In this document: piece by piece, positions 1-9,343 of the stretch
How positions within the stretch are numbered: the stretch's first letter is position 1
How the letters are laid out: each line of letters opens with the position of its first letter
Assembly: GCF_039541235.1 (NCBI RefSeq)
Contig: NZ_BAABFV010000001.1
Location: forward strand, 992,001 to 1,056,000
DNA length: 64,000 nucleotides
Origin: Kangiella marina
Lineage (GTDB): Bacteria; Pseudomonadota; Gammaproteobacteria; Enterobacterales; Kangiellaceae
Direction: 5' to 3'
Notes under the pieces: model-generated
Told to the model about the DNA's origin: nothing
What the model saw: only the letters and a program-made list of their open reading frames with translations
The model's database searches: none
Translations under genes and position numbers: made by a program

Positions 1-700
1 TGGTGGCTTGATAAGCCGCATGAAAGGCCTCAGGCCCCTTTTCTAACTTAGTTGGGCCGCAGCGCGGTAAATCATACAACTGTAACGCCACCATATTGTC
101 TTTACGCGGCACCTCTAAGGCCTTAGAGCCTTTTTTTCGCCAAGGAGAGACCGAAACGATATGGTGATAAAAAACGCGCTCATCAGCCCTCACGTCCGCT
201 AACGCAGGTCGATCTTTAATGCCACCATCTAACAGGCAGTAGCCATTGTACTTTAAAGGCTGGAATAAAAAGGGAATCGCACACGAAGCATAAATCGCCG
301 GAATCAGCCCACCGCTATTAATGATGATGGTAGACTTGGACTTGGTGTCATAAGCAGACAGTGATAGTTCAGCACGACACGTTTCAAACGTTTTAGCTGG
401 CAAAATATCACTGAGAATGGCTCGGAATTTTTCACCCTTAAGCAACCCCCAACCAAATCCAGGATCCCAAAAGTCTTTCCGCTCTAACTTAAAAAGAATA
501 TCTTTGAGCTGAGCAGTATTAATGCCCGCCGCCCAACAGGATGCAACCAAAGCTCCGGCGCTAGTTCCGGTTAAGCGGCGCGGTAATAAATGCTCTTCTT
601 CGAGCGCACTGAGCATGCCCGTATGAGCATAGAAGCTGAAAAAGCCAGACGATAGCGTTAACGTGAAAGGGGCGGCCGAAAGCCATTCTTTTAGAGTCAT
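1..700 (-). CDS. Patatin-like phospholipase (partial, C-terminus off window)
   Basis: The gene starts at an ATG at 700 and runs off the left edge, so about 233 residues are visible. They carry the patatin catalytic dyad: nucleophile Ser47 in GTSAG (residues 45-49) and Asp158 in a DGG motif (158-160). The usual Gly-rich oxyanion segment is represented by SSGFFSFYAHTG near residues 17-28. Patatin-family enzymes are serine acyl hydrolases acting on phospholipids or other acyl esters. No signal peptide is apparent, so it is probably cytoplasmic. It lies 37 bp downstream of the ferredoxin gene on the same strand and may be cotranscribed with it. The natural substrate cannot be read from the sequence. 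Confidence 0.85.
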   Translation of the reverse strand, partial: MTLKEWLSAAPFTLTLSSGFFSFYAHTGMLSALEEEHLLPRRLTGTSAGALVASCWAAGINTAQLKDILFKLERKDFWDPGFGWGLLKGEKFRAILSDILPAKTFETCRAELSLSAYDTKSKSTIIINSGGLIPAIYASCAIPFLFQPLKYNGYCLLDGGIKDRPALADVRADERVFYHHIVSVSPWRKKGSKALEVPRKDNMVALQLYDLPRCGPTKLEKGPEAFHAAYQAT

Positions 701-737
701 GTGTTGAGATTGTGGCAGAAGCCACCTTGAGAGTGGC

Positions 738-1007
<270 letters not shown>

Positions 1008-1105
1008 CTACACCAAATACTCTTTCTACACCAATTTACAAAAGCTCGCTAAGAGCTGATGAACAGTTGTTTCTATTATCGCTTATATAGTAAGCAAGTT
1101 CGAGG

Positions 1106-1594
<489 letters not shown>

Positions 1595-1660
1595 TTACGT
1601 TACGCTATTAACTCAAAATAAGCACTTGGCAAACTAAAACGCCCGTTTTGGAAAGCCATA

Positions 1661-2557
1661 TCACACTTCTTTAATTCTAAAGTCAAACCCTAAATACTTT
1701 TGCCCTGAAGTGGAGATAAGCTGACCGGAAGCATCAAAAGCTTTTATATTGTATACATAGTAACCAGGCTCAAGGTTTAAATCCAAATCAGTTAAGCTAA
1801 TATTAGTGATATTTCTGTCTAGATCATGTGTTGGCAATACCTTTTCAAATTCTATTTTATTTTGTCTCTTGTTTTTCAGTATTTCAATACTGTACCGCTC
1901 AGCCCCTGGATATTTATCCCACTCAAGAATGACATCCTGACTACGCTCGAACTCTTTCCGCTTCAGCACCTTTTTCACGGTCGACACAAATGCCAAATCT
2001 AAGCCTCTCTCAGGCTTACCTTTTTCAACTTGAACTACCTTGGAGTTAAAAAAATTACCAGGCTTGTTGATAGCTCCGCTGAGAACCCTGTGAGTATTAC
2101 CTCTACCCAGCTGGTAGCCGTTTATATTGTAATTTCCATAAGGAAGTTTGACTTCATAAACTCCCTCCGAACTAGTTTCAGCCCAAGGACTATACTCAAA
2201 CTGATTAAGAGCTAATCGAATTCTAACACCACTGACTCCCTCTCCATCAGTCGTAACCAAGCCTTTTAAAACACCAGGTCCTTCAGGAAGTGAAGTATCC
2301 CCAGCCTCATCAGAATCAAAAGGATACACATAACGTGCAGACGATCCAAAAAACCTGTCATTATCCTCAACTCTTTGAATGTAACGATTATTGGATATAT
2401 CTACTTCACTTCGACTATTAATATTATCTTCTAACTGCTGATTAACGGAGCGAATTGTCCGTTCGATCTGGTAGTGAGTATACAAAGTCCAAATTAACAG
2501 CATAGAGATAGTGAAGCCCGCTCCAAACAATAAGCCTTCAAAAAATTTCTTATACAT
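1661..2557 (-). CDS. Membrane-anchored protein with carboxypeptidase-regulatory-like and FN3-like domains
   Basis: I do not recognise a named family. The 298-residue protein begins with one hydrophobic segment (about residues 8-27) that probably anchors it in the inner membrane with the rest in the periplasm. Residues around 95-195 look like a carboxypeptidase-regulatory-type beta sandwich: a GVLKGLVTTDGEGVSGVRI start, then an EGVYEVKLPYGNYNI motif. Residues around 205-295 resemble a fibronectin-III-like fold, with an ILEWDKYPGAERYSIEI strand pair and a YYVYNIKAFDASG ending. Such folds usually bind proteins or carbohydrates and are not catalytic. It sits between coaD and an aldehyde dehydrogenase gene 16 bp upstream on the same strand. 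Confidence 0.7.
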   Translation of the reverse strand: MYKKFFEGLLFGAGFTISMLLIWTLYTHYQIERTIRSVNQQLEDNINSRSEVDISNNRYIQRVEDNDRFFGSSARYVYPFDSDEAGDTSLPEGPGVLKGLVTTDGEGVSGVRIRLALNQFEYSPWAETSSEGVYEVKLPYGNYNINGYQLGRGNTHRVLSGAINKPGNFFNSKVVQVEKGKPERGLDLAFVSTVKKVLKRKEFERSQDVILEWDKYPGAERYSIEILKNKRQNKIEFEKVLPTHDLDRNITNISLTDLDLNLEPGYYVYNIKAFDASGQLISTSGQKYLGFDFRIKEV

Positions 2558-2573
2558 TCCTGTTCCTTTATTT

Positions 2574-3980
2574 TTATCGTTTCATTAATCCAAGTAGCCA
2601 ATTCGCAAATTTGTTATGTGGTGGATACATTAATTTTGTTCCTGCGAAGCGGCTTTGTTTAAATATACTTTTTGCTTTGGAGAAGGTTTTGAACCCTTCA
2701 TGGCCATGGTAGTGCCCCATGCCACTGGCGCCGATACCTCCAAATGGAAGCTCTTCTTGACTCACATGAAGGATGGTATCGTTGAGTGTAACGCCTCCGG
2801 AAATCGTTTTCAGCATATATTGTCGTGTTACCTGCTTATTATAACTGAACAAATATAAGGCTAAAGGCCTTGGATGACGGTTAATGTAGTCAATCACTTC
2901 GTCATGTTCTTGGTAAGTCACCACTGGCAATATCGGCCCAAAAATCTCTTCTTGCCGTATTAACATGTCTTCATGGGTATTCAACACTAAGGCCGGCGGC
3001 ACTTTTCTAGCACACGCCTCAGCCTCGTCCAATAAAGGGACAACCTCAGCATTTTGGTTTTTCGCATCATCCAATAAGTCATTCAGGCGTGTAAACTGTT
3101 TGTTCGACGCTAACGCAGTATACTCGGATTCTTTCCAACGAGGATAAAACGTTTTCGCGACCTGTTGTGCCGTAGCCACGAACTCACTTTTTAAGTTTTC
3201 TGGTACAAAAATATAATCTGGCGCTAAACAGGTCTGCCCTGCATTCAATAGCTTACCAAATAGCAATCGCTCGACAGCCAGCTTGAGCGAAAATGATGCA
3301 TCAATAATCGTTGGTGACTTTCCACCCAGCTCCAATGTCACAGGCGTTAAGTTCTCGCTAGCCGCTTGCATTACTTTTTTGCCAATTCGTCCCGAGCCAG
3401 TAAATACCAAGTGATCGAATGGCAGCTTAGAAAAGGCTTCACCAACTTCTGGCCCACCAGTGATCACACCAACCCAGTCGTCGCCAAGATACTGCTCACA
3501 AAGCTTGGCAAACAATTGACTGAACTGAGGCGTGAACTCAGACATTTTTAGCATCACACGATTACCCGCCGCAATAGCACCAATTAGTGGGCCAAGCGCC
3601 AAATATAGCGGATAATTCCAAGGCACGATGACACCCACAACACCTTTTGGCTGATACATAATCGAGGCTTTAGCCGGCTGGAACCAAACGCTGACTTTAC
3701 GCTTTTCTGGCGACATCCAGTCAGCTAAATGCTTCTGCGTGTGTTTAATGGCTTTTAAGGATGGGTAAATTTCCGCGAGCTCAGTTTCCGCAGGTGAGCG
3801 ATAACTAAAGTCATCACTGATAGCTTCAATAATCTGCTCTTCATTCTCTTTTAATAATGCAATAAGCTGGGCTAGCTTTTGCTGTCTGGTTTGAAAGCTT
3901 GGGTAAGGTGCTGCGCGGTAATTAGTGACTAAGGCTTGATGCTCGAGTTTTAAATCCATGAGAAAGGCCAGGCTTTTCAA
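2574..3980 (-). CDS. Aldehyde dehydrogenase, coniferyl-aldehyde-dehydrogenase-like
   Basis: This 468-residue NAD(P)-dependent aldehyde dehydrogenase has the Rossmann-linked signature VTLELGGKSPTII and the catalytic Cys251 in NAGQTCLAPDY. Its length and lack of an N-terminal extension match the short CalB-type (class 3-like) subfamily, whose members oxidise aromatic or medium-to-long aliphatic aldehydes. The C-terminus contains positive, hydrophobic stretches near KFANWLLGLMKR, which in this subfamily can associate with membranes. It lies 60 bp downstream of a YheT-like hydrolase gene on the same strand. The precise aldehyde cannot be deduced. Confidence 0.9.
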   Translation of the reverse strand: MKSLAFLMDLKLEHQALVTNYRAAPYPSFQTRQQKLAQLIALLKENEEQIIEAISDDFSYRSPAETELAEIYPSLKAIKHTQKHLADWMSPEKRKVSVWFQPAKASIMYQPKGVVGVIVPWNYPLYLALGPLIGAIAAGNRVMLKMSEFTPQFSQLFAKLCEQYLGDDWVGVITGGPEVGEAFSKLPFDHLVFTGSGRIGKKVMQAASENLTPVTLELGGKSPTIIDASFSLKLAVERLLFGKLLNAGQTCLAPDYIFVPENLKSEFVATAQQVAKTFYPRWKESEYTALASNKQFTRLNDLLDDAKNQNAEVVPLLDEAEACARKVPPALVLNTHEDMLIRQEEIFGPILPVVTYQEHDEVIDYINRHPRPLALYLFSYNKQVTRQYMLKTISGGVTLNDTILHVSQEELPFGGIGASGMGHYHGHEGFKTFSKAKSIFKQSRFAGTKLMYPPHNKFANWLLGLMKR

Positions 3981-4040
3981 TGAGTTAATTAGGCCAGCAT
4001 ACCAGAGATTTGAAACCTAACCTAATCACTTTTTTGAGCT

Positions 4041-5015
4041 TTATAGAAAGCGGTCAAAATAATTAAGCATGGTATTTTCAAGGTAAAAGCTGACTCCTTT
4101 GCTGGTCGGTGCCGACACAAAGCCAACATGACCGCCATGCTCACTAATCAATAACTCTAGAGCGTCGGGTAACTCATCATCTCTGGGAATGATTTCGGGT
4201 GACATGAAAGGATCATCGGCAGCATGAATCACTAACGCCGGCTTCTTTATAGTGCCTAAATAATAAATACTGGAAGCGGTACGGTAATAATCTTCCGCAT
4301 CCTCAAACTCGTTAAGGAACGACGTTACCCGATTATCAAACTCACGGAAAGAGTTGATCGCCATGACATCTCTTGGCGACATATTCAATAATTGCAGTAA
4401 GCGCTCTGGCGTGAATTTTTTCACGATGCGTTTTTTCATCGAGTTCAGCAGGTAGAACTTATAAATTTTCGAAAAACCCTGATCGATAGAGTCCGCACAA
4501 ATTGAAAGGTTGAAAGGCGTCGACACCGCACAACCTGCATCAATTCGAGCGTTTTCTTCGTTTTCGCCAAGCCACTTCAAAAGCACGTTGGCGCCAAGCG
4601 AATAACCTGATACAAATAACTTATCGGGAGATTTACTCTTATGGATCTCCGCAATCACTTCATCCAGATCCTCACTTCGCCCTGAATGATAGGTTTTATC
4701 CAGTCGATTCATCTCTTCACTACAGCCACGCCAATAGACTAAAACACCACGCCAACGCCTTTGCTGGATTTGAAAAAGCATTCGACGTAAGTAGGGAGAG
4801 TCGATATCACCTTCAAGGCCGTGGAGCAGAACAACGGTAGGCGCATCTCGCTCAGGGTTGACCCAGTCCATGTCAATAAAGTCGCCATCGCTCAACTCAA
4901 GCCTCTGCCTCGTTAATTTAGGCAAAGGTAGCTTCGGCACTAGTGGCGCCCAAAAAGTCTGTAAATGTCTATTTTTTAACCACCAAGGTGGATCAAAATG
5001 GCTTTCCTTAAGCAT
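4041..5015 (-). CDS. Alpha/beta hydrolase, YheT family
   Basis: This 324-residue alpha/beta-hydrolase has a nucleophile elbow GYSLGANVLLKWL with Ser139, an oxyanion segment LLHGLEGDIDSPY, and late-strand acid and histidine in HAADDPF and EHGGHVGF. The overall pattern, including the N-terminal FDPPWWLKNRHLQTFWAP, matches the YheT/ABHD1-3 family of probable esterases. Physiological substrates are not established for bacterial members. No signal peptide is seen. Its start follows the hemE stop by 18 bp, so it probably belongs to the aroK-to-hemE transcript. Confidence 0.88.
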   Translation of the reverse strand: MLKESHFDPPWWLKNRHLQTFWAPLVPKLPLPKLTRQRLELSDGDFIDMDWVNPERDAPTVVLLHGLEGDIDSPYLRRMLFQIQQRRWRGVLVYWRGCSEEMNRLDKTYHSGRSEDLDEVIAEIHKSKSPDKLFVSGYSLGANVLLKWLGENEENARIDAGCAVSTPFNLSICADSIDQGFSKIYKFYLLNSMKKRIVKKFTPERLLQLLNMSPRDVMAINSFREFDNRVTSFLNEFEDAEDYYRTASSIYYLGTIKKPALVIHAADDPFMSPEIIPRDDELPDALELLISEHGGHVGFVSAPTSKGVSFYLENTMLNYFDRFL

Positions 5016-5033
5016 ATACCCTGCATTGACTAA

Positions 5034-6101
5034 TTATTGATGATACTTCTTACTAAGCTCATGGACAGCATTAATAAAAACGCCGGCCTTTTCTGGATTC
5101 ACTGTCTGGTGAATACCATGGCCTAGGTTAAACACATGACCATTACCGTGACCATAGCTGGCCAAGATAGTCTCCACTTCTTCCCGAATTCTATCATCTG
5201 AAGCGTACAACATCGACGGGTCCATATTGCCCTGAAGCGCGGTCTTGCCCGCCACTCTCTGGCGTGCTTCTTTAAGATCAGTGGTCCAATCAACCCCTAA
5301 GCAGTCGCAGCCAGTCGCTGCCATTAAATCTAACCACTTACCACCACCTTTTGTAAACAAGGTCACAGGAATCTTTTGCCCATCTTTTTCACGCTGTAAG
5401 CCATCGATAATTTTTGCCATGTAATGTAAAGAAAATTCTTGATAGTCTCGTGGCGTTAATACTCCCCCCCAGGTATCGAAAATCATTAGTGCTTGCGCAC
5501 CCGCTTCGACCTGCGCATTTAAATACACAATGATTGAATCAGCCAACTTATCTAGGAGTTGGTGCATCACTTGAGGGCTTTCGTACATCAAGCCCTTAAC
5601 TTCAGAAAAATTCTTTGTCGTGCCACCCTCAACCATATAAGTGGCCAGTGTCCATGGGCTACCTGAAAAACCAATGAGCGGCACGCTACCTTTAAGCTCG
5701 CGGCGAATGGTACTGACGGCATCAGTGACATACTTCAGCTCTTGATTTGGATCAGGAATAGGTAGCGCTTTAACGGTTTGTGCATCCCTAACCGTCTTTT
5801 TAAATGCAGGACCTTCTCCAGGGGTAAAATATAGACCCAGTCCCATCGCGTCTGGGATGGTTAAAATATCAGAAAATAGAATGGCTGCATCCAAAGGATA
5901 GCGACGAAGCGGTTGCATCGTCACCTCACAAGCCAACTCTGGATTCGTGCATAAATCCATAAAACTACCGGCTTCAGCTCTAAGCTGGCGATATTCAGGC
6001 AAATAACGTCCCGCCTGACGCATCATCCAAATAGGTGTACGGTCAGTCTCTTGTTGTAACGTCGCTTTTATATAACGGTCATTAACCAGTGATTGGCTCA
6101 T
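5034..6101 (-). CDS. hemE: Uroporphyrinogen III decarboxylase
   Basis: HemE removes four carboxyl groups from uroporphyrinogen III to make coproporphyrinogen III in haem biosynthesis. I use the ATG at 6101 (355 residues, N-terminus [14 protein letters not shown]) rather than a TTG four codons upstream, because it gives the family's usual length of about 354. Conserved elements include the substrate-binding N-terminus [18 protein letters not shown], the [14 protein letters not shown] strand, [14 protein letters not shown] and the C-terminal FNLGHGI segment. It follows damX by 96 bp on the same strand. Linkage with aroKB-damX is common in gammaproteobacteria. Confidence 0.97.
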   Translation of the reverse strand: MSQSLVNDRYIKATLQQETDRTPIWMMRQAGRYLPEYRQLRAEAGSFMDLCTNPELACEVTMQPLRRYPLDAAILFSDILTIPDAMGLGLYFTPGEGPAFKKTVRDAQTVKALPIPDPNQELKYVTDAVSTIRRELKGSVPLIGFSGSPWTLATYMVEGGTTKNFSEVKGLMYESPQVMHQLLDKLADSIIVYLNAQVEAGAQALMIFDTWGGVLTPRDYQEFSLHYMAKIIDGLQREKDGQKIPVTLFTKGGGKWLDLMAATGCDCLGVDWTTDLKEARQRVAGKTALQGNMDPSMLYASDDRIREEVETILASYGHGNGHVFNLGHGIHQTVNPEKAGVFINAVHELSKKYHQ

Positions 6102-6197
6102 AAGGTTGATCAATTGATGTTCTGATGGCGTTATTATAAATGGAACGCAGACTGAAAACAGCCTAAATCTTTAATCATCTCAATACTGACACGATAT

Positions 6198-7595
6198 CTA
6201 GTTTGCGCTTGTCGAGACTTCTTGGCTGATCGCAGAGAACTGTCGAATCCATGGCTTTTGCGCCAGAATTTCTGAGGGTAATGAATCAATCGCTTGCTGA
6301 GCTTCTGCCCTTGTTTTAAAAGCTCCCCACAATACTCTATATCGAATTTTTCCTTCAATATCAGCAGGGTAGACATAGCTGTCGGCTAGATCGAGTGACC
6401 CTTGGAAGCTTTTAGCAGCAGCTTTTTCGGAGTGAGAAAATAACTGCAAACTATAGGTATCTTGCGAATGGGAAGACAACCATTGACTAAAGCTTTTAGA
6501 GACATTCGGCTGAGCTTTTACTACCGACTCTTTTTTTGCAACTTTTAAGGCAATTGACTCAATCGGGTCGGCTGACTCTGATGCCTCTTTAACCTCTTCA
6601 GACGTTAAACCTTTGGCAGTAGTCTTACCGTCCATAGCCTCTTCTGAAACGCTATTCTTTGCTACCTGTTCGACTTCTGTTGAGGGGTTCTTTAGAGCGC
6701 TGACCTCGTTACCATCAGCAGGCGTATTTTTTTCAGATTCTTGCTTCGCAACTCGATCTTCAGCCGTCTTGGTAGTATCAATAGGTAGCGATGAAGAGTC
6801 ATCCGTTGGAATGTCGGCTGTTTTGACCTCTTCAACTTCATTTGTCGCATCCGGCCCTTCCTCATCCTCGGGCCCCCCCATGCTAATGGCAAGAAATATG
6901 ATAAAAATCAATGCTGCGGCACCGAGTCCAGCAGTCATGTACCAACTTTTATTCGCTTTATCAAAGTTTTCACTGCTTTCATGACCGGAAAAAAGCTTAC
7001 TCAAGTTCTTTTTTGCATGCTCAATGATCTCTTTAGGTAACCCCTCGCTTGAATACCAGATCGTGTCGCTCTGCATTTGCGAGACTTGAACATACTTGGG
7101 CTGATCCTGCAGTTGTTTTTGTAAAAACTCAAAGCAGTCCTCTTTTGAAAACAACGGCAGCTCAACTCGACGCTCCTCAAAAGCATCAACCCTTTCGCTG
7201 ATACCCGGTTCTGCGAGTAAAAACCAGTAAATATTTTTAGTAGGGACTGTTAGCTTTTGCAGTAATAATGTTGAAGCCTCGTGAGCATCATCAATAATCA
7301 CTAACATCGGCTTCTCTGGGTCTTTGGGAAGCTGCGCTTGGATTTGTTGAATCGTACTTAAAGGGTGAACTTGAACGATCTGGCAGTCGATATTTTCGTC
7401 TAAAACAAGCTTCTTCTCGAATATTCGGCCAAAGGCGGATTTGCCAGCCCCAAACTCTCCCTCCATCACCGCAAAACCACCGTTTGGCACCTGATATTTA
7501 ATCAAGCTCATCAGTCGCTTCCAGCTTGAAGGCAGGAATAAGACTCGGTTGTGCTTCTCAAAAACGTTGGGATTCAGTGACTGTGAAAAAGCCAT
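6198..7595 (-). CDS. damX: DamX-like cell division protein: P-loop ATPase region, membrane helix, SPOR domain
   Basis: The 465-residue protein has three parts. Residues 1-200 form an AAA-like region with Walker A GEFGAGKS (46-53) and an acidic strand VIIDDAHEA near residue 100. A single transmembrane helix follows near 218-238. Then comes a low-complexity periplasmic linker rich in Glu, Ser and Lys, and a C-terminal SPOR domain (about 376-455). SPOR domains bind denuded septal peptidoglycan, and DamX is a septal-ring protein in E. coli. The place directly after aroK-aroB (13 bp gap) is the classical damX position. Whether the P-loop hydrolyses ATP is untested. Confidence 0.88.
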   Translation of the reverse strand: MAFSQSLNPNVFEKHNRVLFLPSSWKRLMSLIKYQVPNGGFAVMEGEFGAGKSAFGRIFEKKLVLDENIDCQIVQVHPLSTIQQIQAQLPKDPEKPMLVIIDDAHEASTLLLQKLTVPTKNIYWFLLAEPGISERVDAFEERRVELPLFSKEDCFEFLQKQLQDQPKYVQVSQMQSDTIWYSSEGLPKEIIEHAKKNLSKLFSGHESSENFDKANKSWYMTAGLGAAALIFIIFLAISMGGPEDEEGPDATNEVEEVKTADIPTDDSSSLPIDTTKTAEDRVAKQESEKNTPADGNEVSALKNPSTEVEQVAKNSVSEEAMDGKTTAKGLTSEEVKEASESADPIESIALKVAKKESVVKAQPNVSKSFSQWLSSHSQDTYSLQLFSHSEKAAAKSFQGSLDLADSYVYPADIEGKIRYRVLWGAFKTRAEAQQAIDSLPSEILAQKPWIRQFSAISQEVSTSAN

Positions 7596-7608
7596 GCAAG
7601 ACAGTGCC

Positions 7609-8715
7609 TTATACTATATTCATATCAAGATAGCCCACTAAGAAACGCTCGACATCTTGAACTTTAACGGAATGCTTTATAGTAACTTCACCGATAGATT
7701 TTGGCAAAACTAGAGTGAGATCTGCGTCAACATTCTTTTTATCCAGAGTCATTGCCTCCGCCAAAATAGTCGCATTTATGTGGTATTGTTCACTCTGAAT
7801 GTTAATTGGAAGTCCAAAGCTCTCAATTAATCTCACGATTCGAACTGAGTCTTCACTAGGAAGCCCGAACATTTTAACAGCATATTCCGCAGCCATAGCG
7901 ATGCCTACCGCAACTGCCTCACCATGTAATAACTCACCATACCCTAAACTTCTTTCAATCGCATGACCAAAAGTATGACCTAAATTTAGCCAAGCCCTAA
8001 CGCCGGTTTCTTTCTCATCAAGGCTTACAATTTCAGCCTTAATCGCGCAAGAGCGCTCAATCATGGTAACCAAGATTTCTTCGTCATGCGAAAGGATCTT
8101 GCTGACGTTTGTCTCTAACCACTCAAAAAAGGTTACATCATAGAGTATGGCCGCTTTAACAATTTCAGCAATACCAGCTTTAAACTCTCTATCAGGCAAT
8201 GTCGTTAGCGTATTTATATCAGTAATTACCCGACTTGGCTGATGGAAAGCCCCGATCAGGTTCTTTCCCTTGGGGTGATTAACAGCCGTTTTGCCGCCGA
8301 CCGATGAATCTACCTGAGACAGTAAGGTCGTAGGTATTTGGAGAAAGCGTATTCCACGCTGATAAGTCGCTGCAGCGAAACCGGCCATATCACCAACAAC
8401 GCCACCGCCCAATGCGATAAGCGTGGCATTACGGCGAAGTCCTGCATCTAGCATAGCATCGAGAATGTGTTGATAGCTTGCAAAAGATTTATGCTGCTCA
8501 CCATCTTCCAGTAAAAATACTGAGCATTCATAACCTTTTAGGCTGGCTTGTAAAGTTTCAAGATAAAGAGGGGCCACTGTCTTATTGCTTACAATGAAAA
8601 CTTGCTGCCCCTGAATAACAGGTGTGAAATGTTTATTCTGGGAAAGTAAGTCTTTCCCAATAAGTATTTGATAATCTAAGCTTTTTGATTGTAAGTGTAA
8701 ATCAAGAGTTTTCAA
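7609..8715 (-). CDS. aroB: 3-dehydroquinate synthase
   Basis: AroB converts DAHP to 3-dehydroquinate, the second step of the shikimate pathway, using NAD+ and a divalent metal in the cytoplasm. The 368-residue protein shows the nucleotide-binding GGGVVGDMAGFAAATYQRG segment, the substrate-binding DSSVGGKTAVNHPKGKN loop and the metal-binding NLGHTFGHAIE motif. It starts 9 bp after the aroK stop and ends 13 bp before damX, so the three genes are almost certainly one transcript. Confidence 0.97.
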   Translation of the reverse strand: MKTLDLHLQSKSLDYQILIGKDLLSQNKHFTPVIQGQQVFIVSNKTVAPLYLETLQASLKGYECSVFLLEDGEQHKSFASYQHILDAMLDAGLRRNATLIALGGGVVGDMAGFAAATYQRGIRFLQIPTTLLSQVDSSVGGKTAVNHPKGKNLIGAFHQPSRVITDINTLTTLPDREFKAGIAEIVKAAILYDVTFFEWLETNVSKILSHDEEILVTMIERSCAIKAEIVSLDEKETGVRAWLNLGHTFGHAIERSLGYGELLHGEAVAVGIAMAAEYAVKMFGLPSEDSVRIVRLIESFGLPINIQSEQYHINATILAEAMTLDKKNVDADLTLVLPKSIGEVTIKHSVKVQDVERFLVGYLDMNIV

Positions 8716-8724
8716 AGCTCGACA

Positions 8725-9249
8725 CTACGCAATCGGTTGTTCCATCAACTCAACGATCTCTTTAGCCACGGACTTAACAGAGCTAATATTTGTCGCCACT
8801 GTTAGGTCAGCAATTTCCGTATAGAGAGGTTCACGCTCTTTCATTAAAGATAACAACGTGTCTTTAGGGTTATTATTTTGAATCAAAGGACGGCGTTTAT
8901 CACGACGAGTACGCTCCAACTGCTGCTCAATTGAGGTTTCTAAGTAGACAACAACACCTCGAGCAGCCAAATGGTTGCGGCTTTTATCGGACACGACAGC
9001 GCCACCACCTGTTGCGAGGACAATACCTTGTCTTTCGGTCAGTTCTTCAATGATTTTTTCTTCACGCACACGGAAGCCTTCCTCACCTTCAATATCGAAT
9101 ATCCAGTCGATAGGTGCTCCCGTACGCTCCTCAAGCTCGTGATCACTATCAACGAACTCAAGCTTTAAGATTTCAGCCAGCTGCTTACCAATGGTCGTTT
9201 TACCGGCTCCCATTGGTCCTACTAGGAAGATATTGCGCTTACCTTTCAT
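8725..9249 (-). CDS. aroK: Shikimate kinase
   Basis: AroK phosphorylates shikimate at the 3-hydroxyl using ATP, feeding chorismate and aromatic amino-acid synthesis. The 174-residue P-loop kinase has Walker [12 protein letters not shown] near residues 11-21, the shikimate-binding [11 protein letters not shown] segment, the GGGAVV strand and the LID arginines in [10 protein letters not shown]. The length is normal for the family. It is first in the aroK-aroB-damX group, and a perfect TATAAT lies upstream on this strand at 9308-9313, inside the loop of the pil terminator, although no good -35 accompanies it. Confidence 0.96.
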   Translation of the reverse strand: MKGKRNIFLVGPMGAGKTTIGKQLAEILKLEFVDSDHELEERTGAPIDWIFDIEGEEGFRVREEKIIEELTERQGIVLATGGGAVVSDKSRNHLAARGVVVYLETSIEQQLERTRRDKRRPLIQNNNPKDTLLSLMKEREPLYTEIADLTVATNISSVKSVAKEIVELMEQPIA

Positions 9250-9283
9250 TATTAACGTTGAACTCTTTAATTAACCAAATGTA

Positions 9284-9324
9284 AAAAACCAAAAACCCAG
9301 GCACGCGATTATACCCGGGTTTTT
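9284..9324 (-). terminator. Intrinsic terminator of the pil operon
   Basis: Read on the minus strand, AAAAACCC (9324-9317) pairs with GGGTTTTT (9298-9291), extended by two more G-C pairs after one mismatch. A T-rich tail GGTTTTTTAC follows. It lies 20 bp after the pilQ stop. The loop contains TATAAT on the same strand, so the element could overlap the aroK promoter. Confidence 0.7.
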
Positions 9325-9343
9325 AGTATTTGGGTATGGCTGT

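Noticed and set aside
5034-6113. HemE start at the TTG at 6113
   Set aside because: The ATG at 6101 gives the family length and a better N-terminus.
6134-6376. 80-codon frame antiphase to the end of damX
   Set aside because: It is a shadow of damX and covers the SPOR-coding DNA in another frame, without a start signal.
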